From Sphingomonas sp. (GTDB lineage Bacteria > Pseudomonadota > Alphaproteobacteria > Sphingomonadales > Sphingomonadaceae), in assembly GCA_013816595.1 (NCBI GenBank), contig JACDEB010000007.1, positions 1 to 45,271 on the forward strand: a stretch of 45,271 bases of DNA, in the 5' to 3' direction. The position numbers and the translations under genes are program-made. The stretch's first letter is position 1; the number at the start of each line of letters is the position of its first letter. The notes under the pieces are model-generated. The model had not been told where the DNA came from. It worked only from the letters and a program-made list of their open reading frames with translations, and searched no databases. Positions 17,040 to 25,863 of this stretch are shown in pieces.

Positions 17040-18509
17040 TTATTTCTTTGAAAACTTGTCGAAACCGGGCGGGAGGTTGAATCCGGGGCCGCCGAGGCCG
17101 GGCAAGCCGCCGCCGAGCCCGCCGGGAGGCAAGGCACCGGGCGCCGCCATCCCGCCGAGCGCGCCTTCGAGCCCGCCGCCGCCAAACATCGCCGCCAATT
17201 TGCCGAACCCGCCCATCTTCTTGAGGCGTTTCATCATGGTCGCCATTTCCTGATGCATCTTGAGCAGCTTGTTGACCTCCTGAACGCTGGTCCCGCTGCC
17301 CTTGGCGATGCGGATCTTGCGCTTGGCGTTGACCAGCTCCGGGCGTTCGCGCTCCTTCGCGGTCATCGAACTCAGCATCGCTTCCATGTGGACCAGCGCC
17401 TTGCCGTCCTGGGCCTTATCCATCGCGCCCTTCATGCCCTTCATCCCGGGCATCATCGCGGCCATTGCGCCAAGCCCGCCCATGCGTTGCATCTGCTTGA
17501 GCTGTGACCACAGATCGTCGAGGTCGAACTTGCCCTTGGCCATTTTAGCGGCGAGCTTTTCGGCATCCTCGACCTGGATCGTCTCGGCGGCTTTTTCGAC
17601 CAGACTAACAACATCGCCCATGCCGAGGATTCGGCCGGCGACGCGCTGCGGGTGAAACGCCTCGAGCGCGTCGATCCCCTCACCGACACCGGCGAACTTG
17701 ATCGGCTTGCCGGTGACCGAGCGCATCGACAGCGCAGCGCCGCCGCGCGCATCGCCGTCCATCCGGGTCAGGATGACGCCGGTGATATCGACTTCGCCGG
17801 CAAAGCCCTTGGCGACATTGACCGCGTCCTGGCCGGTCAGGCTGTCGACCACGAGCAGAGTTTCCACCGGCGTACTGGCGCCGGCGACGGCCTTCATTTC
17901 GGCCATCAGTGCGTCGTCGACATGAAGCCGCCCGGCGGTGTCGAGCAAGACGACGTCATAGCCCTGAAGTTTGGCCGACTGGACCGCGCGCTGGGCGATT
18001 TCGACCGGCTGCTGACCGCCGACGATCGGCAGCGTGTCGACACCCGCCTGGACCCCAAGCACCGCGAGCTGCTCCTGAGCCGCCGGCCGGGCGACGTCGA
18101 GCGAGGCCATCAGGACCTTCTTGCGCTCTTTTTCCTTGAGCCGTTTGCCGAGCTTTGCAGTGGTCGTGGTCTTGCCCGAGCCCTGAAGCCCGACCATCAT
18201 GATCACCGCCGGCGGAGCGGTGTTGAAATTGAGTTCGGCGGTTTCCGAGCCGAGCGTTTCGACCAAGGCGTCATGGACCAGCTTGACCACCATCTGGCCC
18301 GGAGTGATCGAGCGCAGAACATCCGCGCCGACCGCGCGTTCGGTGACCTGATCGATGAAATCGCGAGCGACGGGCAAAGCGACATCGGCCTCGAGCAACG
18401 CCACGCGCACTTCGCGCAGCGCCGCGCGCACGTCACTCTCGGTGAGCGCGCCGCGGCCGCGAAGCCGGTCGAATACGGTGCCGAGCCGGTCGCTCAACGT
18501 GTCGAACAT
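17040..18509 (-). CDS. ffh: Signal recognition particle GTPase Ffh
   Basis: The SRP54 homologue binds 4.5S RNA and signal sequences and delivers ribosomes making membrane proteins to FtsY. The N domain spans residues 1-95. The G domain begins MMVGLQGSGKTTTTAKLGKR (P-loop about 107-115) and includes DVARPAAQEQL, LLDTAGRLHVDDALM and ILTRMDGDARGGAALS. The Met-rich M domain has GGLGAMAAMMPGMKGMKGAM and RIAKGSGTSVQEVNKLLK. The last 45 residues are Gly/Pro-rich. At 489 residues it is full length. GAGGAG precedes the ATG. Its receptor gene ftsY lies less than 3 kb away on the other strand, so both SRP partners are in this window. Confidence 0.98.
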   Translation of the reverse strand: MFDTLSDRLGTVFDRLRGRGALTESDVRAALREVRVALLEADVALPVARDFIDQVTERAVGADVLRSITPGQMVVKLVHDALVETLGSETAELNFNTAPPAVIMMVGLQGSGKTTTTAKLGKRLKEKERKKVLMASLDVARPAAQEQLAVLGVQAGVDTLPIVGGQQPVEIAQRAVQSAKLQGYDVVLLDTAGRLHVDDALMAEMKAVAGASTPVETLLVVDSLTGQDAVNVAKGFAGEVDITGVILTRMDGDARGGAALSMRSVTGKPIKFAGVGEGIDALEAFHPQRVAGRILGMGDVVSLVEKAAETIQVEDAEKLAAKMAKGKFDLDDLWSQLKQMQRMGGLGAMAAMMPGMKGMKGAMDKAQDGKALVHMEAMLSSMTAKERERPELVNAKRKIRIAKGSGTSVQEVNKLLKMHQEMATMMKRLKKMGGFGKLAAMFGGGGLEGALGGMAAPGALPPGGLGGGLPGLGGPGFNLPPGFDKFSKK

Positions 18510-18787
18510 TCATTTCTCCTCAACCGTGCCAAACCCCAGATATGGGGTCGCAAAATGCACATTGCGCCGGCGGACGAAACCTCGTCGGCCAGCGTGCACC
18601 CGTGGGCACGATCATCGATGTTGTCGTAAAGACGGGTGGCCGTTTAGCGGCTTGATCGTGAATGATCAACTCAAGCGTCTCCCCACCCGCTCGCCCTGAG
18701 CTGATCGAAGGGCTGTTCTTCATTCTTCCGCAGTAAGGGGGAAAGAGCAGTCCTTCGATCAGCTCAGGACGAACGGATGTCTTTTGA
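18510..18787. other. Intergenic region upstream of ffh, with a palindromic repeat
   Basis: These 278 bases carry the ffh promoter region and, nearer the hypothetical gene, a palindromic repeat (listed separately). A hairpin-like CCCCAGATATGGGG lies at about 18,534-18,547, close to the ffh start; its role is unknown. I see no protein or RNA gene. Confidence 0.6.
18687..18776. repeat. Dispersed palindromic repeat, copy A
   Basis: CCTGAGCTGATCGAAGG at 18695-18711 is the exact reverse complement of CCTTCGATCAGCTCAGG at 18752-18768. With two mismatches the match extends outward to CCGCTCGCC on the left and GACGAACGG on the right. The loop is about 40 bases. The same outer and inner words (CAGTCCTTCGA, AGCTCAGGACGAACGG) recur in copy B at 31470-31557, so this is a repeat family in the genome. 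It lies between ffh and a convergent-to-it hypothetical gene. Confidence 0.85.
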
Positions 18788-19192
18788 TCAACCCTTGGGC
18801 TTACCGCCGCCGCCCTTGGGCGGGCGGCCACCCCGCCGATGCCCGGTCGAAGGTCCGCGCGGCGGACCGCGCCGATCGCCGTCGCGGCCCCCCGGTCCGA
18901 TGCGCGGCCGCTCGGGCACGCGATCCATCGGCCGTGACTGGCGCTGCTCCGCCTTGGGGCCGACCGCATAGCCCTCCTTGAGTAATTGCGTGAAGGCGGC
19001 GCGCGTGGTTTCGACGATCGAATCCTGCAGCTCCTTGGGCAGATCGGCGAAGGTGACATTGGGGTGGATCGCCTGGACATCGCGAAGCAGCTGGTTGGGC
19101 AGGCCGCCGGACGCCTTCTTGAGCGCCGCAACCGCGTCCAGCACCGCCGAAAAGATCACCGATTGCATGACGTCACTGGCGGCTCTGATCAT
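18788..19192 (-). CDS. Hypothetical protein with Arg/Gly/Pro-rich tail
   Basis: I recognise no named family. Residues 1-75 are helical and look folded: VMQSVIFSAVLDAVAALKKA, NQLLRDVQAIHPNVTFADLP and KELQDSIVETTRAAFTQLLK. From about residue 85 to 134 the chain is Arg/Gly/Pro-rich and probably disordered (RIGPGGRDGDRRGPPRGPST), a composition common in RNA-binding tails. That the N-terminal half ends in a clean helical unit favours a real gene over a shadow frame. The start at 19192 or the ATG eight codons later are both possible. It is divergent from dapF, with 58 bases between. Confidence 0.7.
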   Translation of the reverse strand: MIRAASDVMQSVIFSAVLDAVAALKKASGGLPNQLLRDVQAIHPNVTFADLPKELQDSIVETTRAAFTQLLKEGYAVGPKAEQRQSRPMDRVPERPRIGPGGRDGDRRGPPRGPSTGHRRGGRPPKGGGGKPKG

Positions 19193-19250
19193 GATTCACG
19201 CTTCCATGCTGGTGGACTTGGGCACGGCCGCTCCCTAAGTCACGCGACCA

Positions 19251-20063
19251 ATGCAGCGTCACTTCCACAAGATGCATGGTCTGGGCAATGATTTCGTGAT
19301 TGTCGACGCGCGCCCCAAGTCCAGTGAGGGGCCGTTCGCGGTCACGCCGCCGCTTGCCCGGGCAATCGCAGACCGCCGCACCGGAATTGGCTGCGACCAG
19401 CTGATCGTGATCGACGACAGCGACTGTGCCGACCTTAGAATGCGTATCTGGAACCCCGATGGCGGCGAAGTCGAAAGCTGCGGCAATGCCACCCGCTGCG
19501 TCGTCGCTTTAACCGGCGCCAAAACCATCGAGACCTCCGGTGGAGTGCTCAGCGGTGGCGCCATCGATGGCGAGGTCGAGGTGACATTGGTCGAGCCGCG
19601 CTTCGGCTGGGCCGACATCCCGCTCGCCGACCCGATGGATACCAAACCGCTGCCGATGGCGTGGGACGATCTTGCCCAGCCGCTGGCGCTCAACGTCGGC
19701 AATCCGCATCTGGTGTTCTTCGTCGCGGATGCCGATGCGGTGCCGCTCGATACGCTTGGACCACGGATCGAAACCGACCCCGCCTTCCCCGAACGGATCA
19801 ACGTCAATGTCGCCGAGGTAACCACCAACGGGTTCAAGTTGCGGACATGGGAGCGCGGTACTGGCCTCACCCTCGCCTGCGGGACCGGTGCCTGCGCCGC
19901 CGCGGTCGCGGCAATCGCTTCGAAGCGCGCCACCTCTCCGGTTCGGGTCGACATGCCAGGCGGTTCGCTGACCATCGCCTGGGCGCCGGGCGAAAAGATC
20001 AGGATGCGCGGCCAGGCGACCCACGTGTTCGACGGCGAACTCAATCTGGACGCGCTGGCATGA
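19251..20063 (+). CDS. dapF: Diaminopimelate epimerase
   Basis: Interconverts LL- and meso-diaminopimelate, the last step before lysine and the source of meso-DAP for peptidoglycan. The two catalytic cysteines are Cys77 in VESCGNATRC and Cys210 in LACGTGACAAAV. Substrate-binding motifs FHKMHGLGNDFVIVDAR and NVGNPHLVFFV are also present. It is 270 residues, full length. It starts a six-gene run in which each gene overlaps the next by ATGA. The ribosome site before the ATG is weak. The other genes of the run belong to tRNA modification, protein targeting and transport rather than lysine synthesis. Confidence 0.97.
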   Translation: MQRHFHKMHGLGNDFVIVDARPKSSEGPFAVTPPLARAIADRRTGIGCDQLIVIDDSDCADLRMRIWNPDGGEVESCGNATRCVVALTGAKTIETSGGVLSGGAIDGEVEVTLVEPRFGWADIPLADPMDTKPLPMAWDDLAQPLALNVGNPHLVFFVADADAVPLDTLGPRIETDPAFPERINVNVAEVTTNGFKLRTWERGTGLTLACGTGACAAAVAAIASKRATSPVRVDMPGGSLTIAWAPGEKIRMRGQATHVFDGELNLDALA

Positions 20064-21223
20064 GCGTCCAGACGATCAGTCTCGGCTGCAGGCTCAATTT
20101 CGCCGAGGCTGAAACCATCGCCCGCTCGGTGCCGGCGGACGAGGACTGGACCATCGTCAACAGCTGCGCGGTGACCAACGAAGCGGTCCGCCAGACCCGC
20201 CAGGCGATCCGCCGCGCCCACCGCGATCATCCGGATACCAAAATCCTCGTCACTGGATGCGCCGCCGAGCTCGATCCAGCGGCGTTCGCAGCAATCGACG
20301 GCGTCACGCGGGTAATCGGCAATCGTGACAAACTGGCCGCTTTCCCCGCTGACGTCATGCCACCAGTAGCGAGCGGGCTTCAGTCGCATATTAAGGCTTA
20401 CGTCGCGGTGCAGACGGGGTGCGATCACCGCTGCACCTTTTGTTCGATCTGGCAGGCGCGCGGCGAAAGCCGGTCCTATTCGTTCGAGGCGGTGCGCGAC
20501 GCGATCGCCCGCGAAATCGACCGCGGTGCCAAGGAAATCGTCCTCACCGGGGTCGATATCACCGACGTTGAAGGCGGCCTTGGCTCTCTGTGCCAGCGGC
20601 TGCTGACCGCCGAGCCGCGGCTCCAGCGGCTTCGGCTGTCCTCGCTCGACAGTATCGAGATCGACGATGCCTTGTTCGAATTGATCGCCGGAGAACCGCG
20701 GCTGATGCCGCATTTTCATCTGTCACTTCAGGCCGGGGATGACATGGTCCTCAAGCGGATGAAGCGCCGCCACAACCGCGCCCAGGCGGTTGCGACGGTC
20801 GCCCGAATCAAGAATGCGCGGGGCGATGCGACCGTCGGCGCCGACCTCATCGCCGGCTTTCCCACCGAAACGGAAGACATGGCTCTGAACAGTCTGAAAT
20901 TGCTTGATGATTGCGATATCGTATCGGCGCACATCTTTCCTTTCGCGCCACGCCCCAATACGCCCGCGGCGCGAATGCCGCTGATCGACAGCGCATTCGT
21001 TAAAGCCCGAGCGGCGCGGCTGCGCGAGCGGGCGGCAGAGCGCCGCACATTCTGGCTCGATAGCCTGATCGGCTCCACCCTCCCCGTCCTCATCGAGGGC
21101 GAGGGCCAAGGCCACAGCGACAATTTCGCTCCAATCGCGATCACTGGCGCCAAGCGCGGCGACAGGGGCCTGGCGCGGATCATCGCCCGCGATGGCGGCC
21201 AGTTGACGGCACTGTGGGCATGA
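20060..21223 (+). CDS. mtaB: tRNA t6A37 methylthiotransferase MtaB
   Basis: A radical-SAM enzyme that adds a methylthio group to N6-threonylcarbamoyladenosine at position 37 of tRNAs reading ANN codons. The N-terminal domain binds one iron-sulfur cluster through Cys10 (SLGCRLNFAEAE), Cys36 (NSCAVTNEAV) and Cys67 (VTGCAAEL). The radical-SAM cluster uses Cys121, Cys125 and Cys128 in TGCDHRCTFCSIWQARG. The fold continues with IVLTGVDITD, FHLSLQAGDDMVLKRMKRRH and GADLIAGFPTETE. The C-terminal TRAM-like part is weak and ends TALWA. It is 387 residues. Its ATG overlaps the dapF stop and its stop overlaps the ftsY start. Confidence 0.94.
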   Translation: MSVQTISLGCRLNFAEAETIARSVPADEDWTIVNSCAVTNEAVRQTRQAIRRAHRDHPDTKILVTGCAAELDPAAFAAIDGVTRVIGNRDKLAAFPADVMPPVASGLQSHIKAYVAVQTGCDHRCTFCSIWQARGESRSYSFEAVRDAIAREIDRGAKEIVLTGVDITDVEGGLGSLCQRLLTAEPRLQRLRLSSLDSIEIDDALFELIAGEPRLMPHFHLSLQAGDDMVLKRMKRRHNRAQAVATVARIKNARGDATVGADLIAGFPTETEDMALNSLKLLDDCDIVSAHIFPFAPRPNTPAARMPLIDSAFVKARAARLRERAAERRTFWLDSLIGSTLPVLIEGEGQGHSDNFAPIAITGAKRGDRGLARIIARDGGQLTALWA

Positions 21224-22137
21224 GCTGGCTCGACCGCCTGCGCGGCGGCTTTTCCAAGACCGCCGAGAAAGTCGCCGAGAATTTGACCGGCCTGACGACC
21301 AAGGCCGCGCTCGATACCTCGACCCTCGACGATATCGAGGAGGCGCTGATCGCCTCCGACCTCGGCCCCGAAGCATCGAAACGAATTCGCGAAGCGATTG
21401 CCGCCCGCCGTTTCGAGCAGCTCGACGAGCGCGGGCTTCGAACGATCCTTTCCGAAGAGATCGAAAACATCCTCGCTCCGGTCGCCAAGCCGCTGATAAT
21501 CGATGGTTTCCCGCGCCCACACGTCATCCTCATCATCGGCGTCAACGGTTCGGGCAAGACCACCACCATCGGCAAGCTGGCGCAGTGGCTCAAGGAGCAG
21601 GATTACGGGGTGCTCCTCGCCGCCGGCGATACCTTTCGCGCCGCGGCGATCGAGCAATTGACGATCTGGGGCTATCGTGTCGGCGTTCCGGTCATCATCG
21701 GCAAGGAAGGCGGCGATGCCGCTGGGATTGTCTTCGACGGGGTCAAGCAGGCAACTGCACAGGGCATTGACGTGCTCATCGTCGACACGGCCGGCCGCTT
21801 GCAGAACAAGACCCATTTGATGGAGGAATTGAGCAAGATCCGCCGCGTGCTCGGCCGCCTCAATCCCGACGCTCCGCACGACATCTTGCTGGTGCTCGAT
21901 GCGACCACCGGCCAGAATGCCCTTGCTCAGGTCGAGGTGTTCCGCGACACGGCGGGCGTGAGCGGCCTCATCATGACCAAATTGGACGGCACCGCGCGCG
22001 GCGGTGTGCTGGTCGCCGCAGCGGAGAAATTCGGGCTTCCGATCCATGCCATCGGGGTCGGCGAGCAGGCCGATGATTTGCGCCCGTTCGATCCGCGCGC
22101 GGTCGCCCGCGCAATCGCCGGCCTGCCGGCCGAATGA
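21220..22137 (+). CDS. ftsY: SRP receptor FtsY
   Basis: The membrane-associated GTPase that docks the SRP-ribosome complex. The G domain motifs are ILIIGVNGSGKTTTIGKLAQ (P-loop about 107-115), GDTFRAAAIEQL, IVDTAGRLQNKTHLMEEL and IMTKLDGTARGGVLV. The C-terminus ends PFDPRAVARAIAGLP. The protein is 305 residues and starts almost directly with the amphipathic SWLDRLRGGFSKTAEKVAEN helix. The long acidic A domain of E. coli FtsY is therefore missing, as in many alphaproteobacteria. I chose the ATG at 21220, which overlaps the mtaB stop as ATGA; another ATG two codons earlier is possible. Confidence 0.97.
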   Translation: MSWLDRLRGGFSKTAEKVAENLTGLTTKAALDTSTLDDIEEALIASDLGPEASKRIREAIAARRFEQLDERGLRTILSEEIENILAPVAKPLIIDGFPRPHVILIIGVNGSGKTTTIGKLAQWLKEQDYGVLLAAGDTFRAAAIEQLTIWGYRVGVPVIIGKEGGDAAGIVFDGVKQATAQGIDVLIVDTAGRLQNKTHLMEELSKIRRVLGRLNPDAPHDILLVLDATTGQNALAQVEVFRDTAGVSGLIMTKLDGTARGGVLVAAAEKFGLPIHAIGVGEQADDLRPFDPRAVARAIAGLPAE

Positions 22138-22751
22138 GCAGCGCCAAATCCAAAGCGCCCGGCACTTGGACGCTGCTGATCGATTACGGTCCGCTGCTGG
22201 TGTTTTTCGTCGCCTACAAGTTCGCTGGCGGCGGCCTCGGCGGCGCTCTGACCGCGACCATGGCCTTCATGGCTGCGATCGTCATTTCCGTGATCGCCGG
22301 CCTCCTCATCCTCAAGCGGGTGCCGCCAATGGTGTGGCTGTCGGCGATCCTCGTCCTGGGCTTCGGCGGAGTCACGCTGTATCTTCACGACACGCGCTTC
22401 ATCCAGATGAAGCCGACGGTGATCTACGTCCTGCTGGCGGGAATATTGTTCGGCGGCCTGGCGCTTGGGAAGCCGCTTCTGCGCTGGCTGGTCGGACCTA
22501 TTTTTCCCGGTCTGACTGACTCCGGCTGGCTCAAGCTAAGCCGCAATTGGGCGTTGTTCTTCCTCGCTCTGGCCGGCGCCAATGAAGTGATGCGCGCAAC
22601 GCTCGATTTCGACACCTGGCTGACGGTCAAGGTGTGGGGCGTGACCATTGCCTCGTTCATTTTCGTAGCCGCCAACATGCCGATGCTGCTGCGCCACGGG
22701 CTCGATCCGGGGGAAACCACCGAAGCCTTCGAACGGACCCCGGTCGAATGA
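22134..22751 (+). CDS. yciB: Inner membrane septation protein YciB/IspZ family
   Basis: A polytopic inner membrane protein of the septation protein A family, linked to cell-envelope synthesis and division. Its 205 residues hold about five or six hydrophobic helices. Family motifs include [20 protein letters not shown] near the start, [20 protein letters not shown] in the middle, and [20 protein letters not shown] then [10 protein letters not shown]. It lies between ftsY and an ABC transporter and overlaps both neighbours by ATGA, so its synthesis is coupled to the SRP receptor that would insert it. Confidence 0.93.
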   Translation: MSSAKSKAPGTWTLLIDYGPLLVFFVAYKFAGGGLGGALTATMAFMAAIVISVIAGLLILKRVPPMVWLSAILVLGFGGVTLYLHDTRFIQMKPTVIYVLLAGILFGGLALGKPLLRWLVGPIFPGLTDSGWLKLSRNWALFFLALAGANEVMRATLDFDTWLTVKVWGVTIASFIFVAANMPMLLRHGLDPGETTEAFERTPVE

Positions 22752-23686
22752 ACCAGCCGATCCTGTCCATCCGCGGCCTGACCAAGGAGTATGAGGGCGG
22801 CGTCAAGGCGCTCAACGCCATCGACCTAGACATCCGCAAGGGCGAGATTTTCGCACTTCTCGGTCCCAACGGTGCCGGCAAGACGACGCTCATCAACATC
22901 ACCTGCGGGATCGTTAGCCCAAGCGGCGGTGAAGTTCTGGTCGAAGGTCTCAACTGGCAAACCGCCTTTCGCGAAGCCCGCACCCGCATTGGATTGGTGC
23001 CCCAGGAGCTGACTACCGACGCGTTCGAGACAGTGTGGTCGACGGTCAGCTTCTCCCGCGGGTTGTTCGGTCGGCCGCGCGATCCGGCGCGGATCGAGGA
23101 TTTGCTCAAGCGATTGTCGCTATGGGACAAGCGCAAGACGATCATGATGCAATTGTCGGGCGGGATGAAGCGCCGGGTGATGATCGCCAAGGCGCTCAGC
23201 CACGAGCCCGACATCCTGTTCCTCGACGAGCCATCGGCCGGAGTCGATGTCGAGCTTCGCCGCGACATGTGGGAGATGGTGCGCAAGCTGCGCGACGATG
23301 GCGTGACCATCATCCTCACCACCCATTATATCGAGGAAGCCGAGGAGATGGCGGACCGCGTCGGGGTGATCAGCAAGGGCGAGCTGATCGCCGTCGACGA
23401 CAAGTCCAGCCTGATGGCCAAGATGGGCAAGAAAACGCTCAAGATCGCGCTCAATGACCCGCTCGAGGTCGTGCCGCAGTCGCTCGCCGAGTGGAACCTA
23501 GCGCTCGAGGACCAGAACAATGTCCTGTGCTACAGCTTCGATGCCCATGCCGAGCGGACCGGAATCGCGTCGCTGATGAGCGCCTTGAGCAACAGCGGCA
23601 TCGGCTACAACGATCTATCGACCCACCAATCGAGCCTCGAGGACATCTTCGTAGAGCTTGTCCACGGTGGCAGGAGGAAATCATGA
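22748..23686 (+). CDS. ABC transporter ATP-binding protein
   Basis: The ATPase of an ABC-2 type exporter, of the YadG/NodI-like class. It has Walker [13 protein letters not shown]-loop GLVPQEL, signature [15 protein letters not shown], Walker [14 protein letters not shown] and switch His in [15 protein letters not shown]. Residues about 225-312 form a C-terminal extension ending [17 protein letters not shown], typical of this exporter class. The substrate is unknown. It starts at the ATG at 22748, overlapping the yciB stop, and its own stop overlaps the permease start, where AGGAGG is placed inside this gene at about 23,672-23,677. Confidence 0.95.
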   Translation: MNQPILSIRGLTKEYEGGVKALNAIDLDIRKGEIFALLGPNGAGKTTLINITCGIVSPSGGEVLVEGLNWQTAFREARTRIGLVPQELTTDAFETVWSTVSFSRGLFGRPRDPARIEDLLKRLSLWDKRKTIMMQLSGGMKRRVMIAKALSHEPDILFLDEPSAGVDVELRRDMWEMVRKLRDDGVTIILTTHYIEEAEEMADRVGVISKGELIAVDDKSSLMAKMGKKTLKIALNDPLEVVPQSLAEWNLALEDQNNVLCYSFDAHAERTGIASLMSALSNSGIGYNDLSTHQSSLEDIFVELVHGGRRKS

Positions 23687-24444
23687 ACTGGCATGGCATC
23701 GGTGCCATCTACCGGTTTGAAATGGCGCGCTGGAAACGGACCTTGTGGCAGAGCCTGATCACTCCGGTCATCACCACCGCGCTATACTTCGTCGTGTTCG
23801 GAAGCGCGCTCGGATCGCGCATGAGCACGATGGACGGAGTGAGCTTCGGAAGCTTCATCGTCCCCGGGCTGACGTTGTTGTCGGTGTTCATGCAATCGAT
23901 TTTCAATGCGAGTTTTGGCATTTATTTCCCGAAGTTTACGGGTACTATCTACGAACTGCTCTCAGCTCCATTATCGAGCTTCGAAGCGGTTCTCGCGTAT
24001 GTTGGAGCAGCGGTCACGAAATCTGTTCTGCTCGCCGCACTGACCCTCGCGACCGCCACTTTGTTCGTCCAAGTCCAGCTCGATCACCCGCTGGCGATGA
24101 TCTTTTTCCTGGTTGGTATATCGAGTGGTTTCTGCCTGTTCGGCTTCGCTATCGGCATTTGGGCCAAGAATTTCGAGCAGCTGCAGATCATCCCGATGTT
24201 ATTCATCACCCCGCTGACGTTCCTTGGCGGCGCCTTTTACTCAGTCAAGACGCTGGCCGAGCCATGGCGCACCCTCACCATGTGCAATCCGATCGTCCAT
24301 TTGATCAGCGGGTTCCGCTGGAGCTTCTATTCGGTCGCCGACGTGCCGGTATGGTCAAGCGTCGCGGTAATGATGGCGCTCAACGGGCTGTGTCTGGCGG
24401 TCATCGTGTGGATGTTTCGCTCCGGCTACCGGCTCAAGCAATAG
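23683..24444 (+). CDS. ABC-2 type transport permease
   Basis: The membrane partner of the ATPase upstream. The 253-residue protein has six hydrophobic helices, and family motifs [34 protein letters not shown], and [17 protein letters not shown] with [13 protein letters not shown]. This resembles YadH/NodJ-type permeases that export lipids or oligosaccharides; the cargo cannot be inferred here. The ATG is preceded by AGGAGG. It ends the six-gene coupled run, and its last 11 bases overlap the 3' end of the convergent sodB gene. Confidence 0.94.
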   Translation: MNWHGIGAIYRFEMARWKRTLWQSLITPVITTALYFVVFGSALGSRMSTMDGVSFGSFIVPGLTLLSVFMQSIFNASFGIYFPKFTGTIYELLSAPLSSFEAVLAYVGAAVTKSVLLAALTLATATLFVQVQLDHPLAMIFFLVGISSGFCLFGFAIGIWAKNFEQLQIIPMLFITPLTFLGGAFYSVKTLAEPWRTLTMCNPIVHLISGFRWSFYSVADVPVWSSVAVMMALNGLCLAVIVWMFRSGYRLKQ

Positions 24445-25093
24445 TTTCGGGCTGGCGCACTCCGGCGTTTTCCTGGTTCGCGGTATCGGCGCCCTTCCCG
24501 TCAAGGTTCGACGCGACAAAATCCCAATTGACGATATTCTCGAGCACCGCGCCAGCGAACTTGGGCCGCGCGTTGCGGTAATCGATGTAATAAGCATGCT
24601 CCCACACATCGAGCGTGAACAGCGGCGCCATTCCGTCATGAGCGATCGGGGTGTCGGCATCGTGCAATGATGTAATCTTGAGCGAACCGCGGTCGAGCAC
24701 CAGCCACGCCCAGCCGCTGCCAAAATGCCCAACCGCTTCTGCGGTGAACTTCTCGATCATGGTTTCAGCGCTGCCGAAACCGTCTTCGATCAGCTTGAGC
24801 AATTTCCCCTCGGGCCGCTGCCCTTCCGCAGGCGCCAGGCATTGCCAGAAGAAGCTGTGATTCCACAGCTGCGCGCTGTTGTTGAGCAGTTTCTTGTTAT
24901 CCGCCTTCTTGGCCGCGCGAATGACCTGGTTGAGCGAGGCGCCCGACAATTCCGGTTCCTCGGCTACCAGTTCGTTGGTCTTGTCGACATAAGCCTTGTG
25001 ATGCTTGCCGTAGTGATATTCCAGCGTTTCCGCCGACATGTGGGGATCAAGCGAATCCTTGGCGAAAGGCAGTGGCGGCAGCTGGAAGGTCAT
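24434..25093 (-). CDS. sodB: Superoxide dismutase, Fe type
   Basis: Converts superoxide to oxygen and hydrogen peroxide in the cytoplasm. The four metal ligands are His27 (LEYHYGKHHKAYV), His79 (LWNHSFFW), Asp162 and His166 (LDVWEHAYYID). Motifs such as AVGHFGSGWAWLVL favour the iron form, but iron and manganese enzymes cannot be separated safely by eye. It is 219 residues; the last 20 ([20 protein letters not shown]) extend past the usual end. ACGGAGACACTCG precedes the ATG. It is monocistronic and converges on the ABC permease with an 11-base 3' overlap. Confidence 0.96.
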   Translation of the reverse strand: MTFQLPPLPFAKDSLDPHMSAETLEYHYGKHHKAYVDKTNELVAEEPELSGASLNQVIRAAKKADNKKLLNNSAQLWNHSFFWQCLAPAEGQRPEGKLLKLIEDGFGSAETMIEKFTAEAVGHFGSGWAWLVLDRGSLKITSLHDADTPIAHDGMAPLFTLDVWEHAYYIDYRNARPKFAGAVLENIVNWDFVASNLDGKGADTANQENAGVRQPETIA

Positions 25094-25251
25094 CGAGTGT
25101 CTCCGTGGCGGGATTGAGCGTACAGATGGAAACGAGCGACAGCCGGCAGGTTTCCACAGTTCACCACGCGGTCCTTGCGGTCGGCGGATTTTGAGCCTTA
25201 TGGAGATGCCAGGCGGCGCGGCGGCGATCGGCGCTTTACAGGGGGAAGACG

Positions 25252-25824
25252 ATGGGCAAGTTTTTTGACAATCTCGGGGCGGTTCTGATCGCCGGAATTG
25301 CGTTGGCGGTCCTGATCATGGTCCTGCCCGAAGGTGGCTATCGACCGCCGACCGGCGATGCCATCAACGGCGTGCTTCAGTGGAGCCACGTGTTCTTCGG
25401 GATCACCTGGATCGGGCTGCTCTACTATTTCAATTTCGTGCAGATCCCGACCATGCCGACGGTGCCGGCCGAGCTCAAACCCGGGGTAACCAAGCATATC
25501 GCTCCGGTGGCTTTGTTCTATTTTCGCTGGGGCGCGCTGCTAACCGTGCTAAGTGGCCTTGGCCTTGCCTGGTCCTACGGCGAATTGCGCCAGGCGATGG
25601 AGCTTCGGGCCGATTATCGGCTGATCGGGATTGGCATGTGGCTGGCGCTGATCATGGCGTTCAACGTGTGGTTCATCATCTGGCCCAACCAGAAGCGCGC
25701 GCTGGGCATGGTCGAGGCGGACGACGCGTCCAAGGCCAAGTCGGCACGGACCGCAATGGTGACGTCCCGGATCAACACCATGCTGTCGATCCCGATGTTA
25801 TTGGCGATGACCAACGCCCATTAG
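25252..25824 (+). CDS. PuuD-like urate hydroxylase membrane domain, stand-alone
   Basis: Resembles the N-terminal membrane domain of the urate hydroxylase PuuD (Urate_ox_N). The key stretch is LQWSHVFFGITWIGLLYYFN, followed by FVQIPTMPTVPAEL, FRWGALLTVLSGLGLAWSYG and NVWFIIWPNQKRALG. It has four or five hydrophobic helices and conserved His and Trp residues that could bind heme. Full PuuD is about 400 residues and ends in a cytochrome c domain; this protein has 190 residues and no CXXCH. It may therefore serve another redox role or need a separate cytochrome. GGGGGAAGACG precedes the ATG. It is a single gene between sodB and the convergent pspF. Confidence 0.8.
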   Translation: MGKFFDNLGAVLIAGIALAVLIMVLPEGGYRPPTGDAINGVLQWSHVFFGITWIGLLYYFNFVQIPTMPTVPAELKPGVTKHIAPVALFYFRWGALLTVLSGLGLAWSYGELRQAMELRADYRLIGIGMWLALIMAFNVWFIIWPNQKRALGMVEADDASKAKSARTAMVTSRINTMLSIPMLLAMTNAH

Positions 25825-25863
25825 GGCGCCGGGAGCGACCATCACAGCAAGCGACGGCCAAGG

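Noticed and set aside
17652-18629. Long plus-strand open frame of 325 codons
   Set aside because: It is antisense to ffh, is rich in Arg, His, Asp and Gly, and shows no family motif. GC-rich DNA gives such mirror frames.
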